Made by a program: the position numbers and the translations under genes. Source: Calothrix sp. PCC 7716 (GTDB lineage: Bacteria; Cyanobacteriota; Cyanobacteriia; Cyanobacteriales; Nostocaceae). From it: a stretch of DNA of 64,000 nucleotides. The notes under the pieces are model-generated. The model ran no database searches and was not told the DNA's origin. It worked only from the letters and a program-made list of their open reading frames with translations. Of this stretch, positions 1 to 7,228 are shown one piece after another (the stretch's first letter is position 1; each line of letters opens with the position of its first letter). The stretch is from contig NZ_AP025018.1 in assembly GCF_019977735.1 (NCBI RefSeq), positions 8,002,580 through 8,066,579 of the forward strand, in the 5' to 3' direction.

Positions 1-2
1 GT

Positions 3-119
3 TCGGCTCCTAAATTTGCCCATGAGCCATCAGTGTTACTAGCAATCGATTCCAAATTTCTTGACAATACTTTTGAGAGTTGGGAATTGGCAGTAATGCT
101 CATGGCTCAAGTTCAATAG
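3..119 (+). CDS. C-terminal end of an unidentified protein, cut by the window edge
   Basis: Frame 3 is open from the first bases to a TAG at 117-119, about 38 residues ending ELAVMLMAQVQ, while the other two forward frames close early. The acidic/hydrophobic end looks like a normal protein C-terminus. I do not recognise a family and cannot see the start. It may be chance. Confidence 0.3.
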   Translation, partial: SAPKFAHEPSVLLAIDSKFLDNTFESWELAVMLMAQVQ

Positions 120-283
120 TTTAACGGCAACCAAAGGTTATTTAGCTAAATAGCTCCCTAAAGTTTGGCATAAATTTTTACAGATGAGGTATGGTAAAGC
201 TGAAAAATTTTGGTTGCTCTTGAATCAAGCATTACACGGTTTAAACGTAAATAATATTCTCCTTTTAATAAAAATTAAGGAGT

Positions 284-520
284 TTAATCATTCCACTCAC
301 CACGTGGGGGTATGGCTCGACGCACAGGGTTGCGCGTCAGCTCGTCATCTCTTGGCACATCCCCACGTAACCACTGACGAATGGCTACTTCTATGACTTT
401 ACTAGGGTCATTAGTCAGATGCTGAATTTGCTCAAGCAATTCTGAGTCAAGACGAATTGCTATCTCAACTTTCTGTGCGGGTCGCTGGTCAACATCTGTT
501 GGTCTATCTTTCATATTCAT
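284..520 (-). CDS. Small ribbon-helix-helix-like protein (possible antitoxin or repressor)
   Basis: The product has 78 residues. Residues 18-52 (KVEIAIRLDSELLEQIQHL, then a second helix ending in IRQWLR) have the strand-helix-helix pattern of CopG/Arc-type ribbon-helix-helix DNA-binding proteins. The tail is proline- and arginine-rich. Two ATGs two codons apart could start it; the outer one is used. No toxin gene lies next to it on either side, so if it is an antitoxin it is an orphan here. Many cyanobacterial RHH proteins of this size regulate their own promoter. The fold assignment rests on pattern alone. Confidence 0.55.
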   Translation of the reverse strand: MNMKDRPTDVDQRPAQKVEIAIRLDSELLEQIQHLTNDPSKVIEVAIRQWLRGDVPRDDELTRNPVRRAIPPRGEWND

Positions 521-894
521 AGGTTGATGTACCTGAAACTGGTTTTACTATATAAATGCTGTTACAAGCGGCGGACATTCAATGTTTATTGTACGCCTCT
601 GATTGGCAAATGCCAGAATCTATAGGCTAGGTTTAATATACCCCCCATAGTCGCGCAAATGAAGAGTAGAACCCCACTCTTCATTGATATTACCGTTCAA
701 ACTGTAACTTTTGCTACAGATTTGAAAAACTTAACTTTATCCAAACTCACCCAAAGGAGAGAGGATTATGTCAAATTTTCTATTTTGCGTTTTTTAAGGA
801 AATTGGACATGAAGGGTCGTTCAAAAGCCAGATACAAGAAATAAACAAACTACGGCTAATCCAAAAAAGCTATAACCAACCCAAATATGTAAAC

Positions 895-1206
895 CTAGTT
901 TTTCCATTCATAGATAAAGCCAATGGCAACAAAAATAATACTAAGTAAGTTCCACGGCAAAGAATTTTTGATTGAGATAAATTTGGGTTTTTGAGACAAG
1001 CGAATTTCTGCTGCCAGCATTCCCAAACTAAAAATACTTATATAAAAAGCAGGCTCAAAAAATCCATCAAAAGTAATAGTTGGGATTAAGCCAGTGATAT
1101 AAGCAACAGCTATAGTAGCAACAATACCAAAACGGCGCCGCACAGGTAGTAAAAGTAAAGGAAATATAAAGTATATTTGCCATGTAGATATAAGTTCTTG
1201 CTGTAA
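895..1206 (-). pseudogene. Remnant of a membrane acyltransferase (acyltransferase 3 family)
   Basis: An open frame runs leftward from a stop at 1207-1209 to a stop at 893-895. It begins around STWQIYFIFPLLLLPVRRRF, which resembles the W-x-Q-x-Y-F-x-F-P-L-L-L segment common in the polytopic acyltransferase_3 family, and continues with further hydrophobic helices. Only about 100 residues remain of a family that is usually over 350 residues, and there is no sensible start codon (only an internal GTG at 1143). I read it as a decayed fragment. It could instead be a small membrane protein starting at that GTG. Confidence 0.45.
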
Positions 1207-1209
1207 TCA

Positions 1210-1606
1210 TAATAATACGCAAAAAAATAATACCTATAAATTGATTTTATAGTTTGAAGCCAAAATTAATTTGATTACGTATTAGTAAATTTATCTAATA
1301 TTCGTTCAACATAGATAAAGACTTCATCAAGTATTAATAAACTATTATGAAAATTTGATATTTTCTTAAGATTTATTGCAAATTATATAAGTAAGCATAA
1401 ATAAGAAAAGGTAGTACATATTTACGGAAAGGGATAAATACTATTATTGCCTGTTTGCTACCTGCCAAGTGCGAATCGTGAATCGAGGCGCCTAAGTGCG
1501 AAGAGCGATTAAAATGCGTATAGCAGCGTTTGGGCAAATAAAGCATTAAAATACGTTAAGTATCTTCTTTTTTATCTTGGTTGCTAAAAACGGCAAATAA
1601 AAGTAT
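1210..1606. other. Intergenic region upstream of lepA
   Basis: About 400 AT-rich bases with no supported gene. It must contain the lepA promoter, but I cannot single out a convincing -10/-35 pair. One GGCGCC palindrome lies near 1490. Confidence 0.4.
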
Positions 1607-3418
1607 ATGACTGACGTTCCCGCAGCGCGCATTCGCAATTTTTGCATTATTGCTCACATCGACCACGGGAAATCCACCCTTGCTGACCGCTTACTACAAG
1701 CCACCGGGACTGTAGAACAGCGGCAAATGAAGGAGCAATTTCTTGACAACATGGACTTGGAACGGGAGCGCGGCATTACAATTAAGCTGCAAGCTGCCCG
1801 GATGAACTACAAGGCAAAAGACGGTCAAGAGTATGTACTCAACTTGATTGATACTCCTGGACATGTGGATTTTTCGTATGAAGTATCCCGCAGTCTTGCC
1901 GCTTGTGAGGGGGCTTTATTAGTTGTAGATGCTTCTCAAGGTGTTGAAGCACAAACCTTGGCAAACGTTTACCTTGCCCTAGAACATGATTTAGAAATTA
2001 TCCCAGTCTTAAATAAAATCGATTTACCTGGCGCCGAACCTGACCGGGTAGCTGGAGAAATTGAGGAAATTATAGGTTTGGATTGTAGTGGCGCCATTCT
2101 CGCTTCCGCAAAAGAGGGAATAGGCATTGACGAAATTCTCGAAACGATTGTAGAACGAGTACCACCGCCAAAAAATACTGTTGATGAAAAATTGCGTGCC
2201 TTAATTTTTGACAGTTATTACGACAGTTACCGAGGAGTAATTGTATACTTCCGTGTCATGGATGGTACCGTCAAGAAGAAAGACAAAATTTACCTGATGG
2301 CATCGGGTAGCGAATTCGAGATTGATGAATTGGGTGTTTTATCACCTAGTCAAAAACCTGTTGATGAACTTCACGCTGGAGAAGTAGGTTATTTATCTGC
2401 CTCAATTAAAGCTGTTGGTGATGCCCGTGTTGGGGATACAATTACTCTTTCTAATGCGAAGTCACCAGAACCGTTACCTGGTTATACCGAAGCTAACCCG
2501 ATGGTATTTTGCGGCATGTTCCCTATCGATGCCGACCAATTTGAGGACTTACGCGAAGCTTTAGATAAGCTAAGTCTTAATGATGCAGCGTTACACTTTG
2601 AACCAGAAACTTCAAGTGCAATGGGTTTTGGTTTCCGTTGCGGATTTTTGGGACTACTGCACATGGAAATTGTGCAGGAACGTTTAGAGCGCGAATATAA
2701 CCTTGATTTAATTATCACGGCGCCTTCTGTGGTTTACAAAGTGATAACTATTAAAGGCGAAGAGTTATATATAGATAACCCCAGCCATTTACCGGCGCCT
2801 AACGAACGGCAACACATTGAAGAACCTTATGTAAAAGTCGAAATGATAACCCCAGAAATTTATGTTGGGACATTAATGGAGTTATCGCAAAACCGCCGAG
2901 GTATATTCAAAGACATGAAATATCTCACCCAAGGACGAACGACTTTAACGTATGAATTACCCTTAGCAGAGGTTGTTACCGACTTTTTCGACCAAATGAA
3001 ATCAAGGTCACGCGGTTATGCAAGTATGGAATATCACCTAATAGGCTACCGCGAAAACCCACTAGTCAAGCTAGATATAATGATTAACGGCGACCCTGTA
3101 GATTCGCTGGCAATGATTGTTCACCGTGATAAAGCTTATGGTGTGGGACGGTCTATGGCTGAAAAGCTCAAAGAACTAATTCCCCGTCACCAATTTAAAG
3201 TACCTATTCAAGCTTCCATTGGTAGCAAAGTTATCGCCAGTGAACATATTCCAGCATTGCGGAAGGACGTACTTGCTAAATGTTACGGTGGTGACATTAG
3301 CCGGAAGAAGAAACTTTTGCAGAAACAAGCTAAAGGTAAAAAGCGCATGAAATCTGTAGGTACGGTAGATGTACCACAAGAAGCTTTCATGGCTGTATTA
3401 CGTTTAGACCAATCTTAG
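1607..3418 (+). CDS. lepA: Elongation factor 4 (LepA), ribosome back-translocating GTPase
   Basis: LepA/EF4 is a cytoplasmic translational GTPase that acts on stalled or mistranslocated ribosomes. The 603-residue product has the full family length. The G motifs are in order near the N-terminus: AHIDHGKST (G1), RERGITIK (G2), DTPGHVD (G3), NKID (G4) and SAK (G5). EF-G-like domains follow, and the LepA-specific C-terminal domain ends in a lysine-rich stretch ([16 protein letters not shown]) and [13 protein letters not shown]. The ATG at 1607 begins [21 protein letters not shown], which matches where LepA proteins normally start. The gene stands alone, followed by a palindromic terminator-like repeat. 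Confidence 0.97.
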   Translation: MTDVPAARIRNFCIIAHIDHGKSTLADRLLQATGTVEQRQMKEQFLDNMDLERERGITIKLQAARMNYKAKDGQEYVLNLIDTPGHVDFSYEVSRSLAACEGALLVVDASQGVEAQTLANVYLALEHDLEIIPVLNKIDLPGAEPDRVAGEIEEIIGLDCSGAILASAKEGIGIDEILETIVERVPPPKNTVDEKLRALIFDSYYDSYRGVIVYFRVMDGTVKKKDKIYLMASGSEFEIDELGVLSPSQKPVDELHAGEVGYLSASIKAVGDARVGDTITLSNAKSPEPLPGYTEANPMVFCGMFPIDADQFEDLREALDKLSLNDAALHFEPETSSAMGFGFRCGFLGLLHMEIVQERLEREYNLDLIITAPSVVYKVITIKGEELYIDNPSHLPAPNERQHIEEPYVKVEMITPEIYVGTLMELSQNRRGIFKDMKYLTQGRTTLTYELPLAEVVTDFFDQMKSRSRGYASMEYHLIGYRENPLVKLDIMINGDPVDSLAMIVHRDKAYGVGRSMAEKLKELIPRHQFKVPIQASIGSKVIASEHIPALRKDVLAKCYGGDISRKKKLLQKQAKGKKRMKSVGTVDVPQEAFMAVLRLDQS

Positions 3419-3463
3419 TAAACTTCCAGATTGGTTAATTCTTAGAATAATTAAAAATCTTGT

Positions 3464-3492
3464 GGGGTGGGCATCCTTGCCCGCCCTTTTTA
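3464..3492 (+). terminator. Palindromic repeat followed by a T-run, likely lepA terminator
   Basis: A GC-rich near-palindrome (GGTGGGCA-TCCT-TGCCCGCC) is followed immediately by TTTTT, 45 bases after the lepA stop. The same palindrome family (core CGGGCA..TGCCCG, flanked by CTTGTGG) recurs near 25990, 44235-44308, 46650, 48835 and 49150, so this is a dispersed repeat that can serve as a terminator. Confidence 0.5.
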
Positions 3493-3584
3493 GATACCGA
3501 TGGCAAATGAGGGGTCTCACCCAGTTTGGCATCAGTGCAAATTAGGACAATTATGATTAAGGTGGCTGCGTTAATGATACAGGC

Positions 3585-4142
3585 GTGCAGCCAAATACAA
3601 GTAAACAGATGGCTATACACGTTAATAGGCGCCTGCGTTATTGGGGGCTTTGGGGCATTAGCACTCGGTGGGCTGGCTCAAATAAAAAAGGATTATCATC
3701 AAACGTTCAAGACTACTGGGATGAATATTATCAAAATGTTGGAACACAAGGAGATGATTTAGATTCCCTTGTAAGTAAAGCTAGAGATAAAGGTATTAAT
3801 ATTGTTTCTGGTCCTCAAGCTGCCTTCGATCCAATGACTGGAAATATAGAACTGGCTTCAAATTCTAAGATATGGGAGTTTTTTGAAGAGTTTCTACATA
3901 AAAAAGTCGCTCAAGGATGGAAAAAGGATAAAATTGCTAGTTTTACTCAACAGTTAAGAAAAGTTAAAGATTATAAAGGTTATAAAAGTGTTAAAGCACC
4001 TGCTGTTGCGGCAGAGGAGATAACTGTAAAACAATGGCTGCTGCGACATGCTACCTTAGTAGGAGTAGGAGAAGCAGAGAAAATCTTACTTCAAAATCAA
4101 ATTAATCAATTAAGACAATATGGAACAGGAAGAGGTTATTAA
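3585..4142 (+). CDS. Unknown protein, possibly the C-terminal part of a frameshifted toxin-like gene
   Basis: The product has 185 residues from a GTG at 3585 and matches no family I recognise. Residues from about 40 on (YWDEYYQNVGTQGDDLDSLV, then GPQAAFDPMTGNIELASNSK) read like real soluble protein with a basic C-terminus. The first 35 residues look less natural. In the adjacent frame (3550-3680) there is a glycine-rich hydrophobic stretch (GACVIGGFGALALGGLA) that leads up to an A-run at 3683-3688 where the frames could join. The following gene overlaps by 23 bases. A toxin C-terminus followed by an immunity gene is one possible reading of this layout, but no toxin motif is seen. Confidence 0.45.
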   Translation: MQPNTSKQMAIHVNRRLRYWGLWGISTRWAGSNKKGLSSNVQDYWDEYYQNVGTQGDDLDSLVSKARDKGINIVSGPQAAFDPMTGNIELASNSKIWEFFEEFLHKKVAQGWKKDKIASFTQQLRKVKDYKGYKSVKAPAVAAEEITVKQWLLRHATLVGVGEAEKILLQNQINQLRQYGTGRGY

Positions 4143-4683
4143 CCCAGGTTTAGCTATTTGGATTACAGAGTATAATCTGTATAAAATATTGCCTCCTGTT
4201 TGGAAAGCCGATGGCATCGCCATTGATGCTTATCATGGTTTTGGAGACAATGAGACTAGATATTTTGATGGAGAAGCTGTATTACTATCCTTAGACAATA
4301 AAATTATTCAACGCCTATCAATATCAAATACTCACTTTTCTCGTGAGGGGTTTCAGTGGCTTATACAGGGTACTGAGCATCTTCCTCAAACACCTTTTTT
4401 AATCACGTCAGACCCAACTATGCAAATTATCTTTGATGGGCTTGTTGAAATAAAAGATGATCAAAAAGTTATTGATTTTTCTGAGCCAGATGCCTACATT
4501 TACCCTGTTGGTACAAAAGATTGGTTTGCTGTTATGACAGTAAAAGGCAATAACAAAGCTTATCTAACTGCCTTCTCGACCTATAAAAATTTAAAAGTTT
4601 CAGATAACGATGAAATATGGTCGTTTGAATGGGACTGTCCAGTAAGTAAAATAGAAATTGTTCAAAATGTGCTAATAAAGTAG
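4120..4683 (+). CDS. Unknown acidic protein, overlapping the preceding gene
   Basis: The product has 187 residues, is acidic and lacks a signal peptide or membrane segment. The ATG at 4120 lies inside the last codons of the upstream ORF, which suggests translational coupling. Repeated aromatic/aspartate segments (YHGFGDNETRYFDGEAVLL, IWSFEWDCPVSKIE) suggest a beta-rich soluble fold. I do not recognise a family. An immunity protein for the upstream product would fit the size, acidity and overlap, but that is inference from layout only. Confidence 0.55.
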   Translation: MEQEEVINPGLAIWITEYNLYKILPPVWKADGIAIDAYHGFGDNETRYFDGEAVLLSLDNKIIQRLSISNTHFSREGFQWLIQGTEHLPQTPFLITSDPTMQIIFDGLVEIKDDQKVIDFSEPDAYIYPVGTKDWFAVMTVKGNNKAYLTAFSTYKNLKVSDNDEIWSFEWDCPVSKIEIVQNVLIK

Positions 4684-4789
4684 TCTTTTTTCCAATAGTA
4701 AATAGATAATTGATAATCAAACTATAAATGAAAAGCCCTTAACGAAGGCGCCAGAAGAATCGTGCGCCTATTTTTTCCTAAACCTGAAA

Positions 4790-4933
4790 TCACTTACTAA
4801 TGCGCTCCATAACACCACCAAATGAAACCGCAACATTATATCCAATTTTAATAGCCAATAGTCGGGCGGTTGGATTCTTCGCACGTAGAATCTTTGCTGA
4901 TCCTAAACCAGTTTTATTAACAGTGCAAGCCAT
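4790..4933 (-). CDS. Candidate 47-residue small protein
   Basis: An ATG at 4933 opens a frame of 47 codons ending in TGA at 4790. The product is basic in the first half (MACTVNKTGLGSAKILRAKN) and mildly hydrophobic in the second (GYNVAVSFGGVME). Upstream in another frame on the same strand lies a short hydrophobic stretch (IILVGTIAWLALL), so a frameshifted remnant of a slightly longer gene is also possible. No Shine-Dalgarno sequence is evident and I recognise no family. Confidence 0.3.
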   Translation of the reverse strand: MACTVNKTGLGSAKILRAKNPTARLLAIKIGYNVAVSFGGVMERISK

Positions 4934-5148
4934 GCAATTGTACCAACAAGGATAATCTTACCAGCCACCTACGAAAAGCCAAAATTGTTAGCCAACTCTG
5001 CATAAATACTAAACCTAAATAAAGAATAGATGTTATAGATCACCGATTACCATATTTTGACACTTTTATGCCAATAGATGCATTTAGTTTTAGACGGTAC
5101 CCCTTAGCCGTAACTATTTAGGCGCCTATAAATAGCTGGCATATTAGG

Positions 5149-5190
5149 TGAGCTTTTTACTGAGCTTTTTACTGAGCTTTTTTATGAGCT
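5149..5190 (+). repeat. Short direct repeats of a 12-base unit
   Basis: The unit TGAGCTTTTTAC occurs twice in direct succession (5149-5172) and is followed by a degenerate third copy and the half unit TGAGCT. It lies in the 600-base gap between 4684 and 5305, which otherwise shows only the small ORF at 4790-4933. Confidence 0.7.
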
Positions 5191-5305
5191 ATTAACTGAG
5201 GCTTGTGTAGTTTAGAGAATTTTACTAAATTAATTTTAGACAGAGGCACAAGGCTTGTTCCCATAAATAAGCCATTATGTTCTAAATGTAAATGAGGTAA
5301 GAGTT

Positions 5306-5512
5306 ATGTTATCTATCAAAACTATAAAAATTATTACTACTATTACATTAGCTATTTTATTTATGGAAATACATCACCCAACATTAGCATCAGCAAATAG
5401 TCAAGTTTCAAAACCTAATAAAGTATTCGTTGCATCAAAGGGACAATCAAGAAGAATATTGAATATGTTCAAAATATTCCGGCAACCCAAACAAAGCCGT
5501 ATTTCTCGTTAA
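5306..5512 (+). CDS. Small exported basic peptide
   Basis: The product has 68 residues. Residues 1-30 form a signal-peptide-like segment (two lysines, then IITTITLAILFMEI, then ASA near residue 30). The mature part is short and very basic (KGQSRRILNMFKIFRQPKQ SRISR). A GAGG Shine-Dalgarno sequence lies about 10 bases before the ATG, which supports the start. It is followed after 42 bases by the gene at 5555 on the same strand and may be co-transcribed with it. No family is recognised. The basic amphipathic tail could bind membrane or nucleic acid, but this is a guess. Confidence 0.5.
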   Translation: MLSIKTIKIITTITLAILFMEIHHPTLASANSQVSKPNKVFVASKGQSRRILNMFKIFRQPKQSRISR

Positions 5513-5554
5513 AATTTTTCATGACAATTTCATACATGTTAAAGGAGTTGAAAG

Positions 5555-6022
5555 TTGAAACTACTAAAAACTTTACTTATAGCTAATTGGGAACTAATAG
5601 CAGATAAAGCTTTTATCAATAAGCTTTTAGAGATTGACTGGCAAGCTATATTTTTAAAGCTAATTATGTCTGAAAAATGTTTGTGTTTAAACGCACATCA
5701 AGCTATCCTTACTATTTATAAATATGGGCTATTCCTTTACCTAATCAGCAAATACCCAGATAAAAAAATGGTTCCTAACCAAGAAATTGATGCAGCGCTA
5801 CATGCTCATATTACAAATCATGATAAATTTGAGAAAGATTGCATCAATCTCTTTAATAACAAGCTTGTACATGTTCCAGAAGTGGGAATAAACCCAGAAG
5901 AACGCCAAGAGTGGTTACTCACTTTTTCCGAAACCCAGAAATTATTCGAGCGGAACTTTGGACAAGATGCGATGGGTAGTTCAACTGCTGCTTGCTGTGA
6001 ATTACTTTTGAGCTTTAAATAA
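5555..6022 (+). CDS. Glycine-rich-domain-protein-like (GRDP-like) protein
   Basis: The product has 155 residues from a TTG start that is preceded by AAAGGAG at good spacing. The central segment (LFLYLISKYPD, VPNQEIDAALHAHITNHDKF, then DC and LFNNKLVHVPEVG) matches the pattern I associate with PF07173-type proteins: Y-x-x-F-L-x-L, VP-x-x-EID-x-x-x-H-x-HI, C-x-x-LF, H-x-P. These are found in plants and scattered bacteria and have no firm biochemical role. Conserved histidines and aspartates hint at a metal or ligand site. The family call is moderate. Confidence 0.5.
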   Translation: MKLLKTLLIANWELIADKAFINKLLEIDWQAIFLKLIMSEKCLCLNAHQAILTIYKYGLFLYLISKYPDKKMVPNQEIDAALHAHITNHDKFEKDCINLFNNKLVHVPEVGINPEERQEWLLTFSETQKLFERNFGQDAMGSSTAACCELLLSFK

Positions 6023-6032
6023 CGTGCGTTAT

Positions 6033-6055
6033 TGGCAGTATCTTTACTACTGCCA
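6033..6055 (+). terminator. Small stem-loop after the GRDP-like gene
   Basis: GGCAGTA and TACTGCC form a 7-bp stem around a 7-base loop just after the stop at 6022. There is no immediate T-run, so termination is uncertain. Confidence 0.3.
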
Positions 6056-6116
6056 CTCAACACAAGTTAATTTTTTCTAATTTTCTAATCAGTACAATAC
6101 CCAATTGAGGCTTATT

Positions 6117-7127
6117 ATGATTACATATCGAATTGCTAAAAAATTCATCTGTAAAATCGGGATTACAGCAGCTATTCTTTCTTCAATATCATACCGAGAT
6201 GTTGCATATAGCGCCCAGCCAGTACCAACGACAACTCCAACCGCATCTACTAACCAAGCAGATATTGAAGATGAAAAGCCAATTTATCCGATAGCTGAAA
6301 AGATAATTCGTGCGAATGGATTAGATGAAATTACATGGCGCCTAAAAGTAGATGATGAATATGAGTTTAACGCTGCTGCTACAGATTTGAATCAAATCAT
6401 ACTTCTGAAGGGTTTGCTAGATAGAGTATATGGTGATGACGCTGCTATTGCTTTTGTAATTGGACATGAAATAGCTCATCACACGCAAAAACATATGTAT
6501 TCATACACTGCTTATGCAGCTAAGTTAACCAAGCAAATGCAGGCTGAAGTTGATGCCAAAGTTCAAAATATAATCGTGACGGAGACAAAAAAATTTGAGA
6601 CTGCTAGAAGTAGCAAGCGTCGTAGTAAGTTATTGTGTAATCAAGACATTGCTAAAAAAACTTCATTATCTGTTGCTCCAGATTACCTAGCTCTTAACTG
6701 TCAAGGAAAACCAGATTCCAATAAAATTGAGCAGCTAAAACAGCAATTTACCGCTGAAAAAGAGCCTGAAATCTACAGCCAATTGAAAAAACTAAGCCGT
6801 CAGCTAGAATTTGAAGCCGATAAATTTGGTTACATATATATGGTGCGTGCAGGCTATAGTCCAGAAGGCGCCTTGCGTGTCCTAGAACTGATGTCACGTT
6901 CACCACACCCTGGTTCAGATGATACTACTCATCCATCTTTTAACGATAGACTTAATGCGATCAAAGAACTGATGAATAAATATCCGGCGCCAAGTTTGAT
7001 GGCTGAAGGTAAAATTCGTTTGCGACTCCATCCAAATCCTTTAACTTATGATATGTCAAAGGATGGGCAATCTTTGCGAATTAATTCTCGGTTTGGTTCG
7101 CAACGACAAGCCAGTAAACTGAAGTAA
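6117..7127 (+). CDS. M48-family zinc metallopeptidase, exported
   Basis: Zinc endopeptidase of the M48 (Oma1/HtpX/BepA-like) family, probably acting on misfolded or envelope proteins in the periplasm. It has an N-terminal signal-peptide-like segment (about residues 8-35), the zinc motif HEIAHH near residue 120, and the third-ligand helix FEADKFGYIYMVRAGYSPEG near residue 240, followed by HPSFNDRLNAI, the usual M48 ending. An insertion of about 90 charged residues separates the motifs. The ATG at 6117 is chosen because TTGAGG sits 8-10 bases upstream. An in-frame TTG at 6105 would overlap that ribosome site. Confidence 0.85.
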   Translation: MITYRIAKKFICKIGITAAILSSISYRDVAYSAQPVPTTTPTASTNQADIEDEKPIYPIAEKIIRANGLDEITWRLKVDDEYEFNAAATDLNQIILLKGLLDRVYGDDAAIAFVIGHEIAHHTQKHMYSYTAYAAKLTKQMQAEVDAKVQNIIVTETKKFETARSSKRRSKLLCNQDIAKKTSLSVAPDYLALNCQGKPDSNKIEQLKQQFTAEKEPEIYSQLKKLSRQLEFEADKFGYIYMVRAGYSPEGALRVLELMSRSPHPGSDDTTHPSFNDRLNAIKELMNKYPAPSLMAEGKIRLRLHPNPLTYDMSKDGQSLRINSRFGSQRQASKLK

Positions 7128-7135
7128 TGAAGTAG

Positions 7136-7213
7136 GTTGGGTGGAGCGAAGCGAAACCCAACATATATATTAATAATTTTGCAGGGGCGGTTGGGCACAG
7201 CCGCTCCACAAGA
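7136..7213. repeat. Two dispersed palindromic repeats after the M48 gene
   Basis: GTTGGG(TGGAGCGAAGCGAAA)CCCAAC at 7136-7162 is a hairpin whose inverted relative lies at 15235-15264. It is followed by a degenerate member of the CTTGTGG/GGGCA palindrome family (about 7183-7213). Both are intergenic and separate two convergent genes. Confidence 0.6.
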
Positions 7214-7228
7214 TTTGTGACAGCAGGG

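Noticed and set aside
184-396. 70-residue plus-strand ORF
   Set aside because: It runs antisense to the ribbon-helix-helix gene at 284-520, whose frame has a clear domain.
659-844. 61-residue plus-strand ORF (MKSRTPLFIDITVQ...)
   Set aside because: No ribosome site, no recognisable domain and a basic low-quality end; it lies in AT-rich DNA between two decayed or small genes.
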